Source: Leeia speluncae (GTDB taxonomy: Bacteria; Pseudomonadota; Gammaproteobacteria; Burkholderiales; Leeiaceae). Taken from it: a stretch of 64,000 nucleotides of DNA. The stretch covers positions 248,001 through 312,000 of the forward strand of contig NZ_JAJBZT010000001.1 in the NCBI RefSeq assembly GCF_020564625.1. Direction: 5' to 3'. Shown piece after piece: positions 52,768 to 61,611 of the stretch (the first letter of the stretch is position 1; every line of letters begins with the position of its first letter). The notes beneath the pieces were generated by a model, which saw nothing but the letters and a program-made list of their open reading frames with translations, was not told the origin of the DNA and did not search any database. The position numbers were made by a program, and so were the translations under genes.

Positions 52768-52802
52768 TTTCCCAATACGATGTTGCCCACATCGTTGTCT
52801 TT

Positions 52803-52828
52803 AGCGGGGTTCTCCCCGCTATTTTTTT
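52803..52828 (+). terminator. Intrinsic terminator at the end of the nas operon
   Basis: AGCGGGG (52803-52809), loop TTCT, CCCCGCT (52814-52820), then seven T. Confidence 0.92.
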
Positions 52829-53047
52829 GTTCAAATCATCAAGCTTTGATCTATAACAAAATTTAAACATCAAAAATAGTAATAACACTAATCATCAAAG
52901 CAGATCGACCTGATAGACTAATCGCTTGTGATTTATCGAGCTTGCGTAGTAGGTCTTTGCATTTATCTAAGTCACATTAGTTGTCCTTTTTTTAGGAAAC
53001 AATTCTTATTCACGAAATTCTGGCATAGGATCAACAGGAACGCGCAG

Positions 53048-56000
53048 ATGAAGCAACAGGTCAGAGACCGATTTATTTATTTAGTCATTACTAGTTATCT
53101 AGTCTTGGCGCTTGGCTGGATTTTATTATCCGATGCTGTGTTACTCGTGTTTACTGATCCTCAATCATTGATGCAATTTTCGACCGTAAAAGGCATCTTT
53201 TTTGTTGTCGTTTCTGCTGCCTCTTTTTATCTTGCTTTAAGGGCTGTGCCCAATACGGGGACTGCCGCAGGCATTTCAGATGAAACACGGGGCTGGCAAG
53301 CGCTTTTACTCAACGCAGTCACACCGACCTATCTATCACGTTTTCGTGTCTACGCCTTATCTATCTTGCTAACCCTCATTATGTATTGGGTTCGGCTTTT
53401 GTTGCCCGGGGATGTGCATAGTCATCCAATGCTGATTCTCTATATGCTTCCCATTATTCTAGCGGCCATTTTTGGTGGCTTTGGACCGGGGATAGCATCT
53501 ACATCCGTTGCTGTTGGATTGCTCATTGTGCCAATGCTCATGCACATGAAACCTTCAGAGTTACCTCCACAATACAGCCTCCAAATTGCCTTTTTATTAG
53601 TCAATGGCACGGCGATTAGTGCCTTAACGGGCTTGCTTCGTGAAGCTCTTAAAAGGCTTGAAATTAATCGTCACATTTTAGAATCAATCGTTGCGGGTTC
53701 AAAAGACGCCATCCTAGTGAAGAATAAGGAAGGTAAGTATGCGCTGGTGAATCAGGCTGCAGCAACAACGATTGGAAAACCCTCCGCCGATATTATTGGC
53801 AAGTTCGATTTTGAAATATTTGATCAAGATACCGCTGCCAGAATGGGCCGGAATGATGCAGAAATGTATGCCCTAGGACAGGTAATCTTAAAAGAAGAAA
53901 TCGTACGCACGCTTAGTGGCAACATGGCTCATTTTTCATCTGTGATTGGCCCTTTAAAAGATGATCAGGGGAATGTGACCGGCTTATTTGGCATTTGTAG
54001 AGATGTCACAAAAGAAAAAGCGGCAGAAAAATTATTGCAAGAACGCGAGCAACGTTTATCTCGGGTGATTGACGGCTCAGAGCAAGGCTACTGGGAGTGG
54101 AATATACAGAGTGGCGAAATTGAAGTTAGCACCCGCTGGATGGCCATGCTTGGTTATACTCCCAATGCCTTAGTGATTGATCAACAAATGTGGTTAGACC
54201 TTATCCATCCAGATGATGCATCCATGGTTAAGAAGGCTTTTTCAGATCATCTTAATGGCTACTCTCAAGGGGTATTAACTGAGTATCGAATCAGAAAAGT
54301 GGATGATTCGTGGCTCTGGATAGTCACAAGAGGCAAGGTCGTAGAGTTTGATGAACTAGGCAAACCGCTATTAATGTCAGGTACAAATGCCGACATTACG
54401 CAGCGAAAAGCCGCAGAACAAGCCTTAAGAGAAGTAGCAGTCGTCTTTGATAGTAGCCATGAAGGTATTTTGGTAACGAACCAAGATCGCATCATTACCA
54501 AAGTAAACCAAGCTTTTACACGTATTACGGGTTATCAACCAGGCGAGGTCATCGGTCAAAAGCCAAAGCTGCTAGCCTCCGGCCGCCAAAATGCACTTTT
54601 CTACCGAGAACTTTGGGAGTCTCTTAAAAAAAATGGGTTCTGGCGCGGTGAACTATGGAACCGCCGTAAATCTGGAGAGATTTATCCAGAGTTACTTTCC
54701 ATTTCTGTGGTCAAAGACGAAGAAGGAAAGATTAAAAACTACGTGGGTTTCTTCATTGATATTTCAGAACGGAAAATGCATGAAGAAGAACTCGAGCGGG
54801 TGGCAAAATACGATAAATTAACGGGTGTGCCAAACCGCCAACTGTTATCTGATCGTTTTACCGACTCTGTCTTACGATCAGCAAAACAAGGGCATACATG
54901 CGCGGTTTGTTTCTTGGATTTAGATGACTTCCGACAAATTAACGAATGTTATGGCAACCAAGTTGGTGATCATTTACTTGTTGGTGTCACTGCCAATCTA
55001 AATAAGGTATTACGTGCAAATGATACGCTGGCACGTTTGGGTGGCGATGAGTTTGTGCTAGTGCTCTCTGATATTAGCTCGCAAAAAGAATGTGCCTGGA
55101 TGCTAGAACGCATTCAATCAGCCATTGCGCAACCCGTGATTATCGGTGATTTAGTATTAACTATTACAGCAAGCATTGGCGTGAGTCTATATCCTGAAGA
55201 TAATGTCGATCCGGACACTTTACTAAGGCATGCCGACCAAGCCATGTTTATGGCAAAAGAGGCAGGTAAGAATCGCTACCAATTGTTTGATCCAGAAAGC
55301 GACCGCAAGGCCCAAGCGCAAAAACTCATTCAGCAGCAAATGTTAGAAGCGCTAAATAATGAAGAGTTTGAGTTGTTTTACCAGCCAAAAGTAAACCTTC
55401 AATCAAAAGCGATTATTGGCATGGAAGCATTAATTCGTTGGCGCCATCCACTAAAAGGGATTATAAGTCCCGCTGAATTTTTGCCGCACATTCAAGGACA
55501 TGATTTAGAGGTGACGTTTGGTAATTGGGTGTTAAAAACCGCTGTCAATCAAATGGCTAGTTGGCGCTTAATCGGGCTAGATTTACAAGTGAGTGTCAAT
55601 ATTAGTGCAAGACACTTACTCTACCCCGGGTTTCACGACAAACTAATGAGCCTACTTACCCAATATGGAGATATCCTCCCCCAACGTTTGGAGCTTGAAA
55701 TTCTAGAATCAGCTGCGATTGAAGATATGGAACAAGCAATTGTTGTTGTTGGAGATTGTCGTCGATTGGGCGTTCGATTTGCGCTAGATGATTTTGGCAC
55801 CGGCTACTCGTCATTGTCTTACCTACGTCGTCTGCCCGTAGATATTCTAAAAATCGACCAAAGCTTCGTTCGCGATATGCTAACAGATCCCGATGATATG
55901 CGGATTGTCGAAGGAGTTATTCAGCTCGCTTCTGTTTTCCATAAAGAGGTGATCGCAGAAGGGGTAGAAACCGTCGCTCATGGTAATTTACTAGAGAGAA

Positions 56001-56107
56001 TGGGTTGTCACCTTGCTCAAGGCTATGGCATCGCAAAACCAATGCCAACTGAAATGGTTGCCGAGTGGTGTCAAGATTGGAATCAACGCTACATGATGTT
56101 TAGCTAA
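53048..56107 (+). CDS. Membrane-anchored PAS-GGDEF-EAL protein with DUF4118-like sensor
   Basis: A 1019-residue c-di-GMP enzyme. Two N-terminal membrane helices (about 10-32 and 47-65) are followed by a four-helix block (about 100-200; MLPIILAAIFGGFGPGIASTSVAVGLL) like KdpD-type DUF4118. Three PAS domains follow (about 215-330, 345-455, 465-580; PAS/PAC with LGYTPN and ITGYQPGEV). GGDEF motif RLGGDEFVLVL is near 665 and EAL motif GMEALIRWRHP at 793 with DDFGTGYSSLSYL. Both active sites look intact. ATG 53048 has CAGGAA upstream; a GTG 120 bases earlier would add a non-conserved tail. Signal unknown; it is a single gene after the nas terminator. Confidence 0.9.
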   Translation: MKQQVRDRFIYLVITSYLVLALGWILLSDAVLLVFTDPQSLMQFSTVKGIFFVVVSAASFYLALRAVPNTGTAAGISDETRGWQALLLNAVTPTYLSRFRVYALSILLTLIMYWVRLLLPGDVHSHPMLILYMLPIILAAIFGGFGPGIASTSVAVGLLIVPMLMHMKPSELPPQYSLQIAFLLVNGTAISALTGLLREALKRLEINRHILESIVAGSKDAILVKNKEGKYALVNQAAATTIGKPSADIIGKFDFEIFDQDTAARMGRNDAEMYALGQVILKEEIVRTLSGNMAHFSSVIGPLKDDQGNVTGLFGICRDVTKEKAAEKLLQEREQRLSRVIDGSEQGYWEWNIQSGEIEVSTRWMAMLGYTPNALVIDQQMWLDLIHPDDASMVKKAFSDHLNGYSQGVLTEYRIRKVDDSWLWIVTRGKVVEFDELGKPLLMSGTNADITQRKAAEQALREVAVVFDSSHEGILVTNQDRIITKVNQAFTRITGYQPGEVIGQKPKLLASGRQNALFYRELWESLKKNGFWRGELWNRRKSGEIYPELLSISVVKDEEGKIKNYVGFFIDISERKMHEEELERVAKYDKLTGVPNRQLLSDRFTDSVLRSAKQGHTCAVCFLDLDDFRQINECYGNQVGDHLLVGVTANLNKVLRANDTLARLGGDEFVLVLSDISSQKECAWMLERIQSAIAQPVIIGDLVLTITASIGVSLYPEDNVDPDTLLRHADQAMFMAKEAGKNRYQLFDPESDRKAQAQKLIQQQMLEALNNEEFELFYQPKVNLQSKAIIGMEALIRWRHPLKGIISPAEFLPHIQGHDLEVTFGNWVLKTAVNQMASWRLIGLDLQVSVNISARHLLYPGFHDKLMSLLTQYGDILPQRLELEILESAAIEDMEQAIVVVGDCRRLGVRFALDDFGTGYSSLSYLRRLPVDILKIDQSFVRDMLTDPDDMRIVEGVIQLASVFHKEVIAEGVETVAHGNLLERMGCHLAQGYGIAKPMPTEMVAEWCQDWNQRYMMFS

Positions 56108-56217
56108 GCAACACCGCTACATTTCATGTTAGTTGTTAATCTAGGTAAAACCGCAGTCAGTTTCTTTTTGCTTCGCTAAGCTATCTACATTTCTTGTATT
56201 TGATGTGTAGATAGCCC

Positions 56218-57561
56218 GTGATTAACCAGTTAATTCAACAGGCACAGCAATTTGTGAAAGAAGAGGCTTGGACACAAGCTTCAGCGGCTTTGCAAAAACT
56301 GATCCTGTTTTTCCCCAATGAAATTAGCCTGCAGGTAGAGTTAGCATGGGTAGCAGAACAACTCAATGATCTAACACTAGCAAAGGCGGCTTATCTTGCC
56401 GCGCTTAAATTACAATCATCCGCTGAGTTATGGATTAATCTGGGTCGTATTTATCTTCAAGAGGCAAACACGGCAGAAGCTACTACGGCCTATCTTTCAG
56501 CGATTCAGCACACGCCAGATTCTGCCTTGGCATGGACACATTTAGGGGCTGCTTATCAATACTCAGGGCAATCTCAAAAAGCAGAAGAAGCCTTAAGTAA
56601 AGCAATTAAGCTTTCCCCATCACCATCTGCTGCAGAATACAACTTAGGGTATTTATATTTGCAAATGGGGGCGTGGGAAAAAGGATGGCCCTTATTAGAA
56701 GCAAGAGACTGGTATAAGCCGTTTGAACAGCATTTTACATTTCCTAAATGGCAGCAATGCTCACTAGAGGGGAAACGTTTACTGATTGTGCCAGAAGCTG
56801 GGCATGGCGATCTAATTCAATTCATTCGGTTTATACAGCAAGCAGATGCGCTTGGCGTTAAGCAAATCGATATCTTATGTCATCCAGCATTAGTGACATT
56901 ATTCCGTATTTGCTTTCCATCTTCTAACATCCTAGATCTTTCATTACCCGTACCGAAAGAAGGTTGGGACTACTGGGTGCCTGCAATTAGCCTAGCAAAG
57001 CATTTCAATATATTGCCGGATACTCCCAATTTAAATCGTCCCTATCTATTTCCCATTGCCTCTAAACAAGCTATCCCACATGCACCACTGAAAAAGAATG
57101 AAAAGCGAAAAGTAGGCTTAGCATGGCGTGGTAACCCATTATTTGAAAATGATCGCTTCCGTTCGATTCATGATTTTCAGCAAATGAAACAACTTGCCGA
57201 GCTTAAAAATGTCACATGGTGCTGTCTACAGCATGATGTCCGTGAAGAAGAGAAACAATGCTTTCACGCGTTAGGGTTGGATATTGACTATCCCATGATT
57301 CATGATTTCTTGGATATGGCTAATCAAATGGTGGGATTAGATGTGGTTGTGTCTGTCGATACGGCTGCGGCACATTTGGCTGGGGCAATGGGAAAGCAGA
57401 CGTACTTGATGCTACCTGCTTATAAAACCGATTGGCGGTGGTTGTTAGGGCGAGAAAGCACGCCCTGGTATCAACAGATGCATCTAATTCGACAATCAAG
57501 CGTGGGAGATTGGGAAGGGGTGATACAGGTATTAAGAAATAAACTCTTTTCGATACCCTAA
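56218..57561 (+). CDS. TPR protein with glycosyltransferase family 9-like C-terminal domain
   Basis: A 447-residue protein starting at GTG 56218. The N-terminal half (about 1-165) holds about four tetratricopeptide repeats (LAWTHLGAAYQYSGQSQKAEEALSKAIKL and similar). The C-terminal half resembles the heptosyltransferase-like GT9 fold found behind TPR arrays: VPEAGHGDLIQFIRFIQQ, KVGLAWRGNPLFENDR and VVSVDTAAAHLAGAMGKQTYLMLP. No signal peptide. Such TPR-GT proteins often modify flagellin or surface structures, but no substrate is adjacent. It lies 110 bases after the c-di-GMP enzyme. Function is inferred only from folds. Confidence 0.8.
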   Translation: MINQLIQQAQQFVKEEAWTQASAALQKLILFFPNEISLQVELAWVAEQLNDLTLAKAAYLAALKLQSSAELWINLGRIYLQEANTAEATTAYLSAIQHTPDSALAWTHLGAAYQYSGQSQKAEEALSKAIKLSPSPSAAEYNLGYLYLQMGAWEKGWPLLEARDWYKPFEQHFTFPKWQQCSLEGKRLLIVPEAGHGDLIQFIRFIQQADALGVKQIDILCHPALVTLFRICFPSSNILDLSLPVPKEGWDYWVPAISLAKHFNILPDTPNLNRPYLFPIASKQAIPHAPLKKNEKRKVGLAWRGNPLFENDRFRSIHDFQQMKQLAELKNVTWCCLQHDVREEEKQCFHALGLDIDYPMIHDFLDMANQMVGLDVVVSVDTAAAHLAGAMGKQTYLMLPAYKTDWRWLLGRESTPWYQQMHLIRQSSVGDWEGVIQVLRNKLFSIP

Positions 57562-57721
57562 AAAGACAAAAAGGGGCTGATTCTTCATCAGTCCCTCGTC
57601 TTCTCAATACAGGGCCATCGGTGCCCGATCTTCTCTTTGGTGTAACTCTACTACATTATATATTGCTTAAATATTATGCATCATCAAGTTGGAAGATGAT
57701 GTTGACAACAGTGGGTATTGC

Positions 57722-57874
57722 TTAGAAATTGCTGTACTGGCTATCCCATTTTTTCATGCGATATTCTAGTTCATAAATGTCTTCAGCCTTTGCTAGATAA
57801 GCATCACGCGCTTCTCTTTCAGAAACTTCATCAGATTTTAAGATCCAGTTAATAAATGCGATTACTTGTAACAT
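57722..57874 (-). CDS. DUF3563-like microprotein (50 residues)
   Basis: ATG 57874 lies 7 bases after AAGGAG. The 50-residue protein starts MLQVIAFINWILKSDE and continues as a charged amphipathic helix with REARDAYLAKAEDIYELEYRMKKWD. This pattern (hydrophobic start, then a YLA-A-D-LE-R helix) resembles the DUF3563 family of short proteobacterial proteins of unknown role. An in-frame TTG at 57940 is rejected because it falls inside the -35 box of the promoter. Possibly membrane-peripheral. Family assignment is from memory of the motif and needs a profile search. Confidence 0.72.
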   Translation of the reverse strand: MLQVIAFINWILKSDEVSEREARDAYLAKAEDIYELEYRMKKWDSQYSNF

Positions 57875-57911
57875 GATTGGCTCCTTGCCTTGTTTGTTGT
57901 GCGTTGCATCA

Positions 57912-57940
57912 ATTATTTTACTACAGCGATTTTTAGTCAA
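57912..57940 (-). promoter_or_regulatory. Near-consensus sigma-70 promoter of the microprotein gene
   Basis: On the minus strand TTGACT (57940-57935), 17 bases, AATAAT (57917-57912), about 38 bases before the start codon. One of the best sigma-70 matches seen in the window. Confidence 0.7.
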
Positions 57941-58162
57941 TATATATTTTGCAGGCTAATAGTTTGTTGGGTAAATGTAACACTTGGTTGAGTTGTTGAG
58001 CGCTGAATAATTGAAAACTGAAATTTCTTTTTATAAATGCTGTTTTGACATCCTTTTTTACAAAAAGACCTGAACCACATTGGCATACACGAGTCATAAT
58101 TAACAATGAAAAAGATGTATGTCTTCGAGCCGTTAGTTGTTACGCCAAAGGGAGTTTAAATA

Positions 58163-58987
58163 ATGAATCGACGCGATTTTATTGCCGCCACCGCGGTGAC
58201 AGGCTTTGCCGCAGCCGTTACCCCAATTTCAGCCGCTAGCTTAGTGACGACGCCTTCTGATGGTTTAGATGCTGCGTGGACAAATATTTCAGTGGATGGT
58301 TTTTCATTGCCTGTATATGTCGCTAAGCCAGCTGGTAAATCGAATTTGCCAATTATCTTAGTGACATCAGAAATCTTTGGTGTGCATGAGCACATTGCAG
58401 ACGTTGCAAGACGCTTTGCGAAGCAAGGCTATCTAGCCCTTGCGCCTGAGCTGTTTATCCGTCAGGGCGATGTCAAAACCATTAGCGACATTCCAACGCT
58501 GATGAGCACTGTGATTACTAAGGTGCCAGATAATCAAGTGATGCGAGATTTGGATGTCTGCGTGGAATGGGCGCAAGCAAATGGCGGCGACAGCAACCGC
58601 TTGGCGATTACTGGTTTCTGCTGGGGTGGTCGTATTACTTGGCTTTATAGTGCACACAACCCAAAAGTAAAAGCGGGTGTGGCATGGTATGGCAAACTAG
58701 TTGGGCAAATTAGCGAGCTTAACCCTAAGCAGCCAGTAGACATTGCAGCGCAACTCACCGTTCCAGTGCTAGGGCTTTATGGTGGGAAAGACACTGGTAT
58801 TCCATTAGATACCGTTGAACAAATGCAAGGCTTATTAAAAGAAGGAAAGAGTGGTTCCGAGTTTGTGATTTATCCAGATGCCGGCCATGCTTTCCATGCA
58901 GACTATCGTCCAAGTTATTTAGAAAGTGCAGCAAAAGACGGTTGGACACGATGCTTGGCATGGCTAAAAGCACATGGAGCGGCATAA
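58163..58987 (+). CDS. Dienelactone hydrolase family protein, Tat-exported
   Basis: A 274-residue alpha/beta hydrolase. The N-terminus MNRRDFIAATAVTGFAAA is a Tat-like signal (twin Arg, RRDF), with cleavage near AAS about residue 25, so it works in the periplasm. The catalytic Cys sits in ITGFCWGGRI, the Asp in YGGKDTG and the His in DAGHAFHADYRP; Cys-Asp-His is the dienelactone hydrolase triad. VTSEIFGVHEHIADVARRFA is also typical. The natural substrate is unknown; no aromatic-degradation genes lie nearby. The orphan gene at 58993 starts 5 bases after its stop. Confidence 0.9.
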   Translation: MNRRDFIAATAVTGFAAAVTPISAASLVTTPSDGLDAAWTNISVDGFSLPVYVAKPAGKSNLPIILVTSEIFGVHEHIADVARRFAKQGYLALAPELFIRQGDVKTISDIPTLMSTVITKVPDNQVMRDLDVCVEWAQANGGDSNRLAITGFCWGGRITWLYSAHNPKVKAGVAWYGKLVGQISELNPKQPVDIAAQLTVPVLGLYGGKDTGIPLDTVEQMQGLLKEGKSGSEFVIYPDAGHAFHADYRPSYLESAAKDGWTRCLAWLKAHGAA

Positions 58988-58992
58988 GGCGA

Positions 58993-59550
58993 ATGCAAGC
59001 TTATGAATATATGATCGAGATGTGGAGAGACGGCCTAGTTACAGAGGCCGTTTTTTCTGAATGGTTAGCGGCATACCTTAAAGTAAATGAAGCGAACGCG
59101 CCATTATTAAAGCATCTGCAAATCACACTAAATGAGCATGGCCATTTTAATGGTCCGCTATTAAGTAAAGCCTTAGCCGATTTTGCCATTCAACCAGTGT
59201 CATTTTTTGATCGCTTAGCCATACAAATGTATTGCGTGCCATCAGACGCAATTGAAAATGAGTTATTAGCTTGGATCATCCAGCATGCGGGTGATGCGAG
59301 TTGCCCACCTGATATCCGAAGTGCAGCGCTAAGAGCGGAGCATTATTGGCTAGATAATCTAGATCGGCATAAGGCCATTTTAGAAATCCAATCTGCCTTA
59401 GCTAATCACCAGCTACATTTAAAAGCAAAATTAGCCGTAATGAAAGAGGCGTTGGGTGCTGGCATCGCTTTTGATCAGCGTGAAGCGGTGTTTAGAGAAC
59501 CGATGCAAACAAAAGAATGCCTATCCCATCGGATTGGTTGGGAAGGTTAA
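58993..59550 (+). CDS. Conserved-looking protein of unknown function
   Basis: A 185-residue mostly helical, soluble protein beginning MQAYEYMIEMWRDGLVTEAVFSEWLAAYL. It has no signal peptide, no Cys pair and no recognised catalytic motif. Acidic and leucine-rich helices (AENELLAWIIQHAGDASCPPDIRSAALRAEHYW-type region) suggest an alpha-helical repeat-like fold. It starts 5 bases after the dienelactone hydrolase stop with AAGGCG upstream, so the two are one transcription unit. The frame also opens 51 bases earlier inside the hydrolase gene, but that start lacks a Shine-Dalgarno. Function unknown. Confidence 0.75.
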   Translation: MQAYEYMIEMWRDGLVTEAVFSEWLAAYLKVNEANAPLLKHLQITLNEHGHFNGPLLSKALADFAIQPVSFFDRLAIQMYCVPSDAIENELLAWIIQHAGDASCPPDIRSAALRAEHYWLDNLDRHKAILEIQSALANHQLHLKAKLAVMKEALGAGIAFDQREAVFREPMQTKECLSHRIGWEG

Positions 59551-59552
59551 GC

Positions 59553-59581
59553 AACATGGCGCGTTGATCACACGCCATGTT
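59553..59581. terminator. Hairpin between convergent genes (orphan protein / FKBP)
   Basis: AACATGGCG (59553-59561) pairs with CGCCATGTT (59573-59581); only short T-runs follow. Likely bidirectional terminator. Confidence 0.5.
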
Positions 59582-59590
59582 TCGCTTGAT

Positions 59591-59612
59591 TAATTCAAGA
59601 CTAATTCAAGAC
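59591..59612. repeat. Perfect 11-base tandem repeat across the FKBP stop codon
   Basis: TAATTCAAGAC twice in direct succession (59591-59601 and 59602-59612); the FKBP stop codon lies at the junction. Confidence 0.9.
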
Positions 59613-59996
59613 TTTAAGCAGTTCAACTTCAAATGTCAGTGTGGCATTTGGCGGAATTACATTACCGGCACCTGCCGCACCATAAGCAATCGATGGTGGG
59701 CAAACAAGCTTCGCTTTTCCGCCTTCTTTCATCTTGCCTACGCCTTCAGTCCAGCAAGGAATCACTTGGTCTAAAGGAAAGCTGGCGGCTTCCCCACGCT
59801 TGTAAGAGCTATCAAACTCGACGCCATTGGCTAATACACCACGATATTGCACTTTGACCATCGAATTAGCTTTTGGCTGTTTGCCAGAACCATCTTTCAG
59901 CGATTGGTAAATCAAGCCAGAAGGAAACTTCTGTGCAGGTGCGGCAATAGAAAGCAGTGGGAGAGCCAATAGGGTAAGCGCTAAAACACGTTTCAT
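59601..59996 (-). CDS. FKBP-type peptidyl-prolyl cis-trans isomerase, exported
   Basis: A 131-residue FKBP with a Sec signal peptide (MKRVLALTLLALPLLSIAA, cleavage about residue 20), so periplasmic. The FKBP fold shows VKVQYRGVLANGVEFDSSYKRGEAASFPLDQVIPCWTEGV, MKEGGKAKLVCPPSIAYGAAGAGNVIPPNATLTFEVELL. The drug-pocket Tyr, Asp and Ile-Tyr positions (VQYRG, FDSS, IAYG) are kept. Short FkpA/Mip C-domain-like form without the dimerisation domain. Downstream of the parvulin gene but separated by a terminator. Confidence 0.92.
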   Translation of the reverse strand: MKRVLALTLLALPLLSIAAPAQKFPSGLIYQSLKDGSGKQPKANSMVKVQYRGVLANGVEFDSSYKRGEAASFPLDQVIPCWTEGVGKMKEGGKAKLVCPPSIAYGAAGAGNVIPPNATLTFEVELLKVLN

Positions 59997-60021
59997 ACGA
60001 ATTTCCTTAAATTACAAAATA

Positions 60022-60055
60022 AAAGCCAGCACAATGAAAACACTGTACTGGCTTT
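60022..60055 (-). terminator. Terminator of the parvulin gene
   Basis: AAAGCCAG (60022-60029) with CTGGCTTT (60048-60055), an extra ACA/TGT pairing inside. On the minus strand the stem is followed by TATTTTG. It separates the two PPIase genes. Confidence 0.65.
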
Positions 60056-60077
60056 GGTCAAGCTATTGGGCAAAAGC

Positions 60078-60866
60078 TTATTCTACTTTTGCACCTTTCT
60101 TCACATCTTCCAAGAATTTTTGAATTTGTTCTTGTTGAAGTTGTTGTTGAATCTGGCCTTTTGTCTCTTCATAAGAAGGGATTGGTTGTGCTTTGATGTC
60201 ATCTACCTGAATCAAGTGCCAGCCGAATTGGGTCTTGATTGGTGCATCGCTAATTTTGCCTTTTGGCATTTTACGCAATGCATCTGCAAATTCTTTTACA
60301 TAATTGCCTGGTGCTGCATAGTCAAGTTGACCACCATTAACAGCAGAACCTTTATCAATTGAGTATTTCTTCGCTAGCTCAGCAAAGTTAGCGCCTTTTT
60401 TCAACTGAGCAACTAGGTCTTTCGCTTCTTTTTCTGATTTCACCAAAATATGGCGTGCTTTGTAAAGCTTTTCTGCACCAGCAGCTTCTTTTTCCCACTC
60501 TGGTTTTAGCTTGTCGTATTGTGCTTTAACCGCTACTTCAGTAATTGGGTTTTTACCTAGGTAATCTTGAACATAGGCTTGTGCCAATAGATTGATTTTT
60601 GCAACTTCCATTTGTTCAATGAACGCTGGTTGTTTGTCAAAGCCTGCTTCCGTTGCTTTCTGAGATAGGGCAACAGTCATTACCAAGCGGTCTTTAATTG
60701 ATGCACGTAGCTCAGGGGTATCTTGCTGACCACGAGCAACAGCTTCTTTTACCATTGCTTCTAAACGAGCTTCAGGTACAACAACACCGTTTACTTTCAC
60801 GTCTGCAGCGTTGGCAACCGACAAAATGCCTGCTGATAGTGCGACTGCCAATAGGGTTTTACGCAT
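60078..60866 (-). CDS. Parvulin-type peptidyl-prolyl isomerase (PpiC/SurA-like)
   Basis: A 262-residue periplasmic chaperone-isomerase. Signal peptide MRKTLLAVALSAGILSVANA. An N-terminal helical SurA-like region (about 25-125) precedes a single parvulin domain (about 128-225) with YKARHILVKSEKEAKDLVAQLKKGANFAELAKKYS, NGGQLDYAAPGNYVKEFADALRKM and TQFGWHLIQVDD. The C-terminus is Gln-rich (QIQQQLQQEQIQKF). It is the last gene of the minus-strand yciB-yciI-bolA group, a common order in Neisseriales relatives. Confidence 0.93.
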   Translation of the reverse strand: MRKTLLAVALSAGILSVANAADVKVNGVVVPEARLEAMVKEAVARGQQDTPELRASIKDRLVMTVALSQKATEAGFDKQPAFIEQMEVAKINLLAQAYVQDYLGKNPITEVAVKAQYDKLKPEWEKEAAGAEKLYKARHILVKSEKEAKDLVAQLKKGANFAELAKKYSIDKGSAVNGGQLDYAAPGNYVKEFADALRKMPKGKISDAPIKTQFGWHLIQVDDIKAQPIPSYEETKGQIQQQLQQEQIQKFLEDVKKGAKVE

Positions 60867-60963
60867 TATTATTCCACTCCAGGGAAGTTAATTGTTCATC
60901 TGACTTTTATGAAGCGAGTTCAGATATTTCAAACATCAAAAAGCTAAGATTTTCACACCGCAG

Positions 60964-61230
60964 TTATAGTTCCGTCGGTGTATAAGCTGTAATGCTAAGA
61001 GCATGTATTGTAGCTGGAATTAAGTCCTTAAAACAATCTAACACCATACGGTGTCTAGCCAATCTACTTTTTCCTTCAAAAGCAGCAGAGACCACTGTCA
61101 GAAAATAATGCCCACCACCATTACTACCTGCATGACCAATATGTGAGCCGCTATCATCCGTTAAGGTAAAACTCTCTGGCGATAAAACAGCTAATCGATC
61201 TTTAAATAATGTTTCTACTTGATCACTCAA
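60964..61230 (-). CDS. bolA: BolA family protein
   Basis: An 88-residue BolA/YrbA-fold protein; family members pair with monothiol glutaredoxins and affect iron-sulfur handling and morphology. [65 protein letters not shown] is a full match (region). The invariant His in LARHRMV is present. The start overlaps the yciI stop by 4 bases; parvulin follows 97 bases downstream. Confidence 0.93.
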   Translation of the reverse strand: MSDQVETLFKDRLAVLSPESFTLTDDSGSHIGHAGSNGGGHYFLTVVSAAFEGKSRLARHRMVLDCFKDLIPATIHALSITAYTPTEL

Positions 61231-61526
61231 GGAAGTACTTTCTTGAACGGTTTAACAGTTACTTTGGCATACACGCCAGCTTCAATATATGGGTCAGTAT
61301 CCGCCCAAGCTTGTGCGTCTGCTAAAGAAGCAAATTCAGCAATCACAACACTCCCTGTAAAGCCAGCTGCACCAGGATCATTGCTATCAATTGCAGGGTT
61401 AGGGCCTGCAACTAATAGGCGATTTTCATCTGCTAATGCTTGTAAACGGGCTAGGTGAGCAGGGCGCACAGATAGTCTTTTTTCAAGACTGTTTTCAATA
61501 TCTTCGCCAACAATGCTATATAACAT
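61227..61526 (-). CDS. yciI: YciI-like protein
   Basis: A 99-residue YciI family protein (ferredoxin-like alpha/beta barrel). [73 protein letters not shown] and [11 protein letters not shown] match the family, with the His-Asp pair seen in YciI enzymes. Role unknown. ATG 61526 has GAAGA upstream and gives the usual length. Between yciB and bolA, with a 4-base overlap into bolA. Confidence 0.92.
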   Translation of the reverse strand: MLYSIVGEDIENSLEKRLSVRPAHLARLQALADENRLLVAGPNPAIDSNDPGAAGFTGSVVIAEFASLADAQAWADTDPYIEAGVYAKVTVKPFKKVLP

Positions 61527-61611
61527 GAGGTCTTCTTTCTCAAAATTCAATGTTTCAAAACACTAGTAATAGAAATTTTTACTTTTTTATATCACTAGTT
61601 AACGTAGCCTT

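Noticed and set aside
52928-53047. Upstream GTG start adding 40 residues to the PAS-GGDEF-EAL protein
   Set aside because: No Shine-Dalgarno, a Cys/Lys-rich non-conserved tail, and ATG 53048 has CAGGAA at good spacing before a typical membrane start.
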